The notes beneath the pieces were generated by a model that did no database searches, had not been told where the DNA came from, and saw only the letters and a list, made by a program, of their open reading frames with translations. From Methylococcales bacterium (GTDB lineage: Bacteria > Pseudomonadota > Gammaproteobacteria > Methylococcales > Methylomonadaceae): a stretch of 64,000 nucleotides of DNA. The position numbers were made by a program, and so were the translations under genes. The DNA lies in contig JAUZSN010000002.1 in assembly GCA_030949405.1 (NCBI GenBank), forward strand, positions 2,652,553-2,716,552, given 5' to 3'. Shown here in pieces: positions 55,850-62,519 of this stretch (positions are counted from its first letter, which is position 1; each line of letters begins with the position of its first letter).

Positions 55850-56880
55850 TGTCAATTCTCACCACGTTGTTCCAATTTTTCAAAAGCATTAGCTCTAAAC
55901 TCATCAGGCGAAATCTTGAATAATTCAGGTTTAGTTTTAAACCAACTTTCCATAGCTTCGTAGGGAGTTCTGACTTTCAACTCTCTTCTTAGGCTTCCGT
56001 GTCTTCGTGTAAAAAGATAATATAGCAAAAACTTATTTAAACTTTCTTTGAGTTCTCCTATATTTTGATACTCTTCTACTTTAATTGTAGCATTTTTGAT
56101 AGTACCATTCACTCTCTCTACCATTCCGTTGGTTGCAGGAGTATGTGGAGCTGTTAGTCTATGGTCTATATTGTCCTCACTGCACTCCTTATCAAATTTA
56201 TGATTACCACTGACTACTCCTTTTCCTCTTGCCCATTTATCTGTGAACTCTAGTCCATTGTCTGTGAGTATATGAGAGAGATAAAAAGGAAAGAACTCTT
56301 TACACTCTGCTAGAAATGATACTGCATTATCAGCTGTCTTATTTTTATATACCTTGTAGTACATAAGCCGTGTAGCCCTATCTATGGCGACAAAGAGGTA
56401 ATATTTGATTCCTTCTAGCTTTGGCATATAGGTGACATCTATATGGAGATACCCAGGTTCATATTCTTTAAACTTCTTTGCTTTCGCTTTTTTCTCTTCT
56501 GGAACTTGACTGATACCTTGTGCTTTTAATGTTCTGCTAACATTACTTCTATTTGCTTTTGGTATCACTGGAACTACAGTATCCACTACATCATCTAAGC
56601 TCATCCATGTTGTTGTTCTAACAAGCTCTATAAGCCTTTTTTCCAGTGGGTTAAGGGCATAGTGTATCGTATGAGGTATTGAGCTATCATCATCTGTAAA
56701 GTCTCTACCTCTCCACTTTGTAATTGTCTTCTGGCTTACTGAGAATTTTTCTGCTAACTCACTCTCGCATTCGAGTGATAGACTTGTGACATATAAATCC
56801 TTTTTTCTGAAAGATTTCGTATGGTATCAAGCTATTGCTTTATTTTCTACTAAATTGGGATAATGTGGTGAGACCAGACA
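55850..56880 (-). mobile_element. IS481-family insertion sequence
   Basis: 1031 bp with 16-bp ends TGTCAATTCTCACCAC and, inverted, TGTCTGGTCTCACCAC (12 of 16 match), beginning TG and ending CA. The transposase stop lies in the left end. No matching target duplication is visible, in line with a deletion of neighbouring cassette DNA after insertion. Confidence 0.75.
55852..56830 (-). pseudogene. IS481-family transposase, frameshifted near the N-terminus
   Basis: The main part has an HTH region ESELAEKFSVSQKTITKW and an rve integrase core with DVTYMPKLEG, AIDRATRLMY, LTDNGLEF and PATNGMVERVNGT, giving the DDE triad. A TTG start at 56830 (IPYEIFQ...) joins it only if the A run at 56801-56806 has five rather than six A. 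Read as given, no start codon precedes the HTH; the next ATG (56604) would skip it. Confidence 0.75.
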
Positions 56881-56889
56881 GTAAGTCCA

Positions 56890-57201
56890 TTATGCTGCAA
56901 TCATCATTTCATTGTAATTTTCATCATTACAGCTATACATATTCAAAGCTGTATCAAGCTGAGAAATTTCTTTTATCAAGAATTCAGTTTTAGAAATCCC
57001 AGAAATATGTATTGATTTAGAGCTACAGCTCAACGTTAAAGACTTAACTCTACTATCGATAAAATGAGAATATTCAGGAATTTCAAGAAATTGGACATCT
57101 TCAAATTCACAACCAAGTTCTTCAAGTTTACCTATAATATCTTCAGGTGAGGCACTAGAAAAATACTTGTTGATTGCTTCTAATATTTTATCTTTTTTCA
57201 T
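56890..57201 (-). CDS. Small acidic partner protein of the ADP-ribosyltransferase-like toxin (putative antitoxin)
   Basis: 103 aa, acidic, starting MKKDKILEAINKYFSSASP and containing EDIIGKLEELGCEFEDVQ. It overlaps the upstream toxin-like gene by 4 nt (ATGA), the usual coupling of a toxin-antitoxin pair. No DNA-binding motif is evident. I do not recognise the family; the antitoxin call rests on position, size and charge. Confidence 0.5.
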   Translation of the reverse strand: MKKDKILEAINKYFSSASPEDIIGKLEELGCEFEDVQFLEIPEYSHFIDSRVKSLTLSCSSKSIHISGISKTEFLIKEISQLDTALNMYSCNDENYNEMMIAA

Positions 57202-57852
57202 GTTATATCTCCTTTTCTTTCAATTCTGACAATATCAATAATTGATGCATCACGTACAGCTAAAGCTGTACAATTAGGTTGTGAAAAACCTATTCTATTT
57301 TTTCTATCATCAACGCTCAATTGAATAAATAAGTTATTTTTCACAGCGTTAAATGATATTTCAGCTATTTCATTTAGTGCAAAATTGATAATAACACCAT
57401 CCAAAGGACCAGTTTTAATTATTTTTTTTGCGTCAATGATTTTATCATGTAACTGTTTTTTAATAGCAGAAAATATTTCTGCCCCCTCAGAACTAGATAA
57501 ATCCCAAAGATGTAGAGCCTCATCTGAGATATTATTTCTGCTAACTATATAGTCTGTATATTTGTAAGCTCTTGATTTCTTATCATATGAATTTAACTTC
57601 GACCAGCTTACAGCATTATCAATAGGACATTCAGAGTAAATGCTATCTATAAAAAAATATAGGCTACCAACTTAAGACGGGACAAAATAAAGAACTAACT
57701 GCGATATTCTTGTATCATAGGTTAATGACTAAAAAAACAGAACAACACAGAAAATACGCGCAGCTAGTCACGCAATTATCGCTGAAATTACAACAACAGG
57801 CAAGCAAACTGTTCGTAACTTAGCTTCAATTGTTGGTCGCTCAAAAAGCAGT

Positions 57853-58131
57853 GTGCATCGTCATCGTCAAGCGCAAACAAAGCGAAATCGACATCCTGAA
57901 TCATCATTATGGGAAACCGAGGCAGGTAGTTCTTGGCAAAGATTAATGGTGTTTTCCGCCTTGTATGTCTTTGGATTAAAGGCAGGCGTAGGTGCAGAGA
58001 CTTTATCGCTGTTTTTTAAAATGATACGGATTGACACCCATGTGGGCGTATCACCCGACGCACTGCGGACTCAAATCAATAAAATGGAAGTCTTATTGCC
58101 GCAGTTTCAGCAAGAATGCGAAAAAGTGTGA
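57853..58131 (+). CDS. DUF6399-type transposase, N-terminal ORF (copy B)
   Basis: 92 aa as numbered, but the frame is open upstream to about 57733 and includes ITTGKQTVRNLASIVGRSKS, a good helix-turn-helix leading into SVHRHRQAQ. No ATG precedes that HTH in this frame; another frame has MTKKTEQHRKYAQLV (57725). So the true start probably needs a frame change too, or a non-ATG start. It ends at TGA 58131, 56 nt before the main ORF. Confidence 0.55.
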   Translation: MHRHRQAQTKRNRHPESSLWETEAGSSWQRLMVFSALYVFGLKAGVGAETLSLFFKMIRIDTHVGVSPDALRTQINKMEVLLPQFQQECEKV

Positions 58132-58186
58132 AAAAACAAACACGTAAAGTTGTTGCTGGGCTGGATGAGACTTTTTCGGCAACTTT

Positions 58187-59353
58187 ATGATTTTAGTTTT
58201 AATGGACTTACGTTCTGGCTATCTTTTGTTGGAAGATATTAGCGATGATAGGTGCTACGATACTTGGTATAAAAAGGTTTCGCCACGATTAGAATCATTA
58301 GGCATTGAGGTTAATCATGCGATTAGTGATCGCGCTAAGGCGTTGATAAAAATGGCAGTGACGGGGTTTAAGTGCGAATCGGGGGCAGATATTTTTCATG
58401 CTCAACAAGATATGAGTCGCTGGTTAGGCGCGAAAATCGGCAGGCGTGCAGCAAGGGCTGAAAAACAGCGGCAAGCAGCGCAAACCGCAGAGTCTACTGT
58501 TTCTAAAACGGCAACGATGCAGAAAATTATTGGACTTAAAACAACACGGATAACGGCTGAAAAAGAGCTTGAAGAAGCCAAAAAAATACAAACAGATTAT
58601 CACGAAAACTTACAAGGGATTGCGGATGGAGTTCATCCTTTTTCACTCAATGATAGTCGTAGAAACGATGCGGAACAGGTTGAGAAGTTGCTAGAGTTAA
58701 GAGCGCGAGCCTTTGAAAAAATAGCGGAAAAACAAGGGATTAACGATCATAAAGGCGTGATGAAAAAGTTTCGTAATCAAATAAAACCGTTAGCGGTATC
58801 CATCAGTTTTTGGTGGCTTTGGGTACGCGAAACCTTGCAAAATTTGGGGCTTGATGCGGATACCGAATATTGGTTGACCACAACATTATTACCCGTTGTT
58901 TATTGGAATCAGAAAATGGAACAAACTAAAAGCCGCAGGTCAAAGGAAAACTATCGAAAAGCTTGGGAAACCGCGTCTGATAAGCTCAAATCAGACCCAT
59001 TTAGTGCAAAGTTATCAATCAGTGAAATGCAGCGATGGCTAACATTGGCGGAGCATATGGCAAGGCAGTTTCAACGCAGTTCATCTGCGGTGGAAGGGCG
59101 AAATGGCTGTTTATCGCAAATGTATCGCAATGGGCGAGGTTTGAATAAAAAGCGATTAAACGCGTTGACGGTCATTCATAACTACGGAATCAAACGTGAG
59201 GATGGCACAACCGCCGCCATGCGTTTATTTGATACCGAGTTTCCAGACTTGTTTTCATGGCTACTGAATGAAATGGGCGAGTTACCGCTTCCTAGAAATA
59301 GTCGAAAGCGTGTGTTTTCTAACCCTTTGAAATTGCTGGATGTCCCGTCTTAA
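58187..59353 (+). CDS. DUF6399-type transposase, main ORF (copy B)
   Basis: 388 aa, identical to copy A except Gly for Glu in the IADGVHPF segment and Asn for His in VVYWNQKM. To connect with the N-terminal ORF two successive +1-base repairs (or -1 ribosomal shifts) are needed, one at GCGAAAAAGTG and one at GACTTTTTCGG, giving the joined text VVAGLDETFFGNFMILVL. Both copies share these exact positions. Confidence 0.75.
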   Translation: MILVLMDLRSGYLLLEDISDDRCYDTWYKKVSPRLESLGIEVNHAISDRAKALIKMAVTGFKCESGADIFHAQQDMSRWLGAKIGRRAARAEKQRQAAQTAESTVSKTATMQKIIGLKTTRITAEKELEEAKKIQTDYHENLQGIADGVHPFSLNDSRRNDAEQVEKLLELRARAFEKIAEKQGINDHKGVMKKFRNQIKPLAVSISFWWLWVRETLQNLGLDADTEYWLTTTLLPVVYWNQKMEQTKSRRSKENYRKAWETASDKLKSDPFSAKLSISEMQRWLTLAEHMARQFQRSSSAVEGRNGCLSQMYRNGRGLNKKRLNALTVIHNYGIKREDGTTAAMRLFDTEFPDLFSWLLNEMGELPLPRNSRKRVFSNPLKLLDVPS

Positions 59354-59566
59354 ATTGGTAGCCAAAATATATACCATCACCAAGCCAATGAAAATCACCT
59401 TTACTAAGATTATAACAGTTACTTTTAGCTATACTTCCCCATGATTCATTTGACGTTCCGTGGTAAACAATCATTTTTTACAAGCACTTCCTTAAGTATA
59501 GGTGAATAATATCCGATGCCAAGTATCTTAACATGTTAAAGCTGTTAGCAAGCAAAAGACATCGAA

Positions 59567-60405
59567 GCATAACGACCAAATCACTTGACGTAAAAAAGGG
59601 GCGGAAATTTTGCGACAGCAAAAATTTGTGACGCTTTTTTACGGTCAAGTGGATTTTTTTGTGTACGCCCAGCATGGGCAATGAACTAATGAGGTGCAAG
59701 TCCTCTGTAGGAAAACCAACTTAGCGTACATTTGTAGGCTAAGTATAACTACTAGCCGAGGGCAATTGCAAGACCGCGAGGGTTTGTGAGAAGGAAACCT
59801 AAGCGCAAAACGACAAGCCTACGAACAGAAATATCATATAAGGCGTAGTCTCTGAGGTGAGTGAGCATCAAGACAACGAAACCCAAGGTTTGTGAGATAA
59901 CGTAAATGATGAGGTTGTGGCGTGACAGTTCATGTTCTTATCTGGGGAGGTCTGCTTAACAGGCAGTCGATAAGAAACCTGTAAAAGGCGCAGGATTAGA
60001 AAATGTCTTGGCTCTTTGGATTCCATCATCCAAAGTTGAGCGAATAGGATGGAAATCGACGGCGGTCAATTCAGTAATGGATTGATTGTTTAAGCAGAAG
60101 CCATAGTAATCAAACGCCCATCGTAATGGTTGGGACACGGTGAAGGGCTGAACATTAACCAAAAGGTAAGAGGCGTGTTTAACTTGAAGAAGCCCTATTT
60201 TCCGACAGGAAAAGGTCATCATCAGCGTGAAAACATAACCCCAACCTTTGATGAAAACTTGTCTAAACGACAAGGGCTATTCTATGTAAGTAATAGCTGG
60301 ATTAAGTGTTAGTAACACTGGGTTAATGAACCGCCCTGTGCGGATCCGCACGCAGGGTGGTGTGGGGGCTGAGGGTGAGATACCCTTGGCTACCCGATTA
60401 TGTGT
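59567..60405 (-). repeat. attC-like site C, split by a group IIC intron
   Basis: Minus-strand cores are ACATAA... (60405-60399 continuing at 59662) and GTTATGC (59573-59567). The arms ATCCACTTGACCG, AAAAAGCGTCAC, the hairpin tip and ACGTCAAGTGATTTGG are nearly identical to site E. Removing 59663-60398 restores an unbroken site ...ATTTTTTTGTTATGTG. Confidence 0.75.
59663..60398 (+). ncRNA. ORF-less group IIC (attC-type) intron
   Basis: 736 nt. The 5' end GTACGCCCAGCATGGGCAAT and the following GAGGTGCAAGTCCTC match the start of bacterial group IIC introns. Near the 3' end is a domain V hairpin (about 60328-60361, ACCGCCCTGTGCGGA paired with TCCGCACGCAGGGTGGT), then domain VI and the terminal CTACCCGAT. 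It lies in the TTGT/T position of attC C, in opposite orientation to the cassette genes, as is usual for this class. The reverse-transcriptase ORF normally found in domain IV is missing, so mobility would need a protein in trans. Confidence 0.8.
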
Positions 60406-60407
60406 TT

Positions 60408-62372
60408 TTAAAATCTTAACTGCATATTAAGTTTAAAATAGACTTTTCCATCATTTTCTAAAATTAGGCTACCAAATCGGTGTCTCGTTGTTGATGGAGT
60501 ATCAAATTTAATATTTTTAAATAAATAATTTTCTAATGAAACTTTATCTATAATGTGAAATCCTACTTGCTCGCCAGTTTCTTTTACAACGATAGTACCA
60601 TTTGATACATAGTTACCATCCCATTTTTTTCCTGCAAAAAACCCTAATAATATCGCAACTAATAATCGCTTCAGTTTGACTTGTAAAGAAATCAAATCAG
60701 AGCCAAATGTGTTCACATTATTAAATACATTTTCTAAATTAGAGCTTATCCCATTGGTTCTGTTTAGATAAAACTCCAGTAACATTGTTGATACTATTTC
60801 AGGAATTGAACTATCCACCATTGAAAGATTATATTCCATTGATTCAGTTTCTATTTTACTAAATCTAAATGTACCCCCTAGAGTATGAATTTTTTCAATT
60901 CTATCTTTTAATTTTGTTCTAGTGTTAATTGAGTTTACAACATCTATTTTACTGGGTTCAAAGTTCAAAATTTCAAAGATAAAATTAGTATTTCCAGACG
61001 CATTAAGTAAAGTAGGCTTACTTCCCAAATAGGATTTAATTCCAAAACCTTCATTTTCTTTGGAAATTTGGTTATTATTTATATCTAAAACAATATCTGA
61101 TTTTTGATTGCTATTCCCACCATTTACAATAGAAATACCTAATTTGTTTTGTATTAAATCAAATTCAGGGATATTAAATGTTCTATTGCCAGATTTTATT
61201 ATTGAAGCTAGGTTTTTTAAAACGCTATTGTTTAAAAAATCAGATACTTTTATTTTTTCTTCCAAACTTGTTGTTTCATTTTTCACTAAAACCTCATCAC
61301 TTTCTAGTAAATAACAAGACTCTACAATATTCAATGTTGTTACTTTGGTTACATTAAAGCAATCAGCATGGTTATTGATATTAAGATTTTCATTAGAGAG
61401 CATTAGCTTTTTATCATTTATAAGTTTTAAAAATGAATATAGCTCCGTCCATTCTCCTTTATTTTTGGTATTTCCCATATTATCTCCAATATTTATCAAT
61501 GTTTTTAAGTGAGCGATCATAGCTTTTCCACATGTCTTAATTGCATCAATGGCAACACTATTACCTAACTGTTTCATTGCTTGCGTATTAGCAACGGGAA
61601 ATTCAAAACTTTCAGGAAAACCTTGCATTTTTCTTGCTTGTTCTGGCATAATTTTTTTTACTTCGCCATCAACAAGATATGAATCCCAATTTCTACGATC
61701 ATTAATATTTGAACCTCTCCCGCCAACTCTTAAAGTAAATCCAATTTCTCTGGAACACTCACCCTTCCAAACATTAGACATATTAAACTTTAGGGGGATT
61801 TTAGGAGGAAATAAGAAACTTGATAACATCCCTTCATTTTTAAACCCAATCATAAATACTCTAGGTCTTAGTTGAGGTAAACCATAATCAGATGCTTTTA
61901 CGACTTGGTAGTGAAAGCTATACCCAAGTTCATTTTCAATAATATCTTGAATAACTTTAAAAGTGTTGCCGTTATCATGATTAACAATGCCTCTCACATT
62001 CTCTAAAAAAAATGCTTTAGGTTTTTTTGCTTCTAATATTTCGACAATATTGAAAAATAAATTACCTCTCTCGGACTTATGTGTGTCATTAAATCCTCTT
62101 TTATGACCTGCTTGACTAAAAGGTTGACAGGGAAAACCAGCACATAAAATATCAAAATCAGGTAGGTCTATAGGATTTATTTTTCTTATATCATCATTAA
62201 ACATCCCCTCATTAAAGAGAGTGGGATTTGATTTTTTAAAGTTATGCTCATAGGTTTTTCTAGCAAAAGGATCTATTTCTGAAGAAAACACACATTCTCC
62301 ACCTAGTGATTCCATAGCGATGTGAAAACCGCCAATGCCAGCAAATAAATCTATAAACTTAAAATCACTCAT
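60408..62372 (-). CDS. Fused DNA cytosine-5 methyltransferase and HpaII-type restriction endonuclease
   Basis: 654 aa. Residues 1-295 are a C5-methyltransferase: FIDLFAGIGGFHIA (SAM site), GFPCQPFSQAG with catalytic Cys82, LENVRGIV, QLRPRVFMIGF, a short target region with TLRVGGRGSNINDRRNWDSY, then RKMQGFPESF and QLGNSVAI. From Met299 (MGNTKNKGEWTELYSFLKL) to the end, about 356 residues match the HpaII-type restriction enzyme in length and text (KSDIVLDI; IKSYLGSKPTLLNASG). So a type II system, normally two genes, is one polypeptide. CCGG is the likely site, by family. The ATG follows attC E by 50 nt and the stop lies at attC C. Confidence 0.82.
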   Translation of the reverse strand: MSDFKFIDLFAGIGGFHIAMESLGGECVFSSEIDPFARKTYEHNFKKSNPTLFNEGMFNDDIRKINPIDLPDFDILCAGFPCQPFSQAGHKRGFNDTHKSERGNLFFNIVEILEAKKPKAFFLENVRGIVNHDNGNTFKVIQDIIENELGYSFHYQVVKASDYGLPQLRPRVFMIGFKNEGMLSSFLFPPKIPLKFNMSNVWKGECSREIGFTLRVGGRGSNINDRRNWDSYLVDGEVKKIMPEQARKMQGFPESFEFPVANTQAMKQLGNSVAIDAIKTCGKAMIAHLKTLINIGDNMGNTKNKGEWTELYSFLKLINDKKLMLSNENLNINNHADCFNVTKVTTLNIVESCYLLESDEVLVKNETTSLEEKIKVSDFLNNSVLKNLASIIKSGNRTFNIPEFDLIQNKLGISIVNGGNSNQKSDIVLDINNNQISKENEGFGIKSYLGSKPTLLNASGNTNFIFEILNFEPSKIDVVNSINTRTKLKDRIEKIHTLGGTFRFSKIETESMEYNLSMVDSSIPEIVSTMLLEFYLNRTNGISSNLENVFNNVNTFGSDLISLQVKLKRLLVAILLGFFAGKKWDGNYVSNGTIVVKETGEQVGFHIIDKVSLENYLFKNIKFDTPSTTRHRFGSLILENDGKVYFKLNMQLRF

Positions 62373-62421
62373 TATTTAATAATTACCTTTCATATATTAT
62401 TGCTACCTCAATTACCTTTAC

Positions 62422-62519
62422 ACATAACACCCAAATCACTTGACGTAAAAAGTGGCGGGGCTTTTGCGACAGCAAAAGGCGTGACGCTTTTTACGGTCAA
62501 GTGGATTTGTTTGTTAGGT
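62422..62519 (-). repeat. attC-like integron recombination site E
   Basis: The clearest site. On the minus strand it starts ACCTAAC (62519-62513), a perfect RYYYAAC core sharing its first base with the helicase stop codon. It passes through ATCCACTTGACCGTAAAAAG, a GC-capped hairpin tip (CTTTTGCTGTCGCAAAAG), and ACGTCAAGTGATTTGG, and ends GTTATGT (62428-62422). The length of 98 bp fits long attC sites of chromosomal integrons. Confidence 0.82.

Larger units (their letters stand above)
57662..59363 (+). mobile_element. DUF6399-type insertion sequence, copy B, with 8-bp target duplication
   Basis: 1702 bp with 23-bp inverted ends (GGCTACCAACTTAAGACGGG...; right end differs by one base). It is flanked by the exact direct repeat AAAATATA (57654-57661 and 59364-59371). 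It differs from copy A by one base in an A run and at least two substitutions. This is the best-defined insertion of the family here and establishes its 8-bp duplication. Confidence 0.9.
57198..59474 (-). pseudogene. ADP-ribosyltransferase-like toxin gene, split by IS copy B
   Basis: The two parts, 59474-59364 and 57653-57198, join in frame across one copy of the 8-bp duplication to give about 188 aa. The N-terminus reads MIVYHGTSNESWGSI ... WLGDGIYFF; the HGT and GIYF segments resemble the first two elements of the PARP-like (H-Y-E) ADP-ribosyltransferase fold found in some toxins (DUF3990-like). The insertion falls right after the GIYFF motif, so the gene is dead as it stands. The reading frame is otherwise open, which implies a recent insertion. 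It lies right after attC C in the array. Confidence 0.6.

Noticed and set aside
59956-60273. 105-aa minus-strand ORF and overlapping 60-aa plus-strand ORF
   Set aside because: Both lie inside the group IIC intron, with no ribosome site, and are better explained as ribozyme sequence or domain IV remnant. I could not match either to a reverse transcriptase.
52364-62519. Palindromic repeats as ordinary terminators or REP elements
   Set aside because: Their end cores, gene-3' position, length of about 90-105 bp, shared arms and the two attC-specific parasites (IIC intron, IS1111) fit integron attC sites much better.
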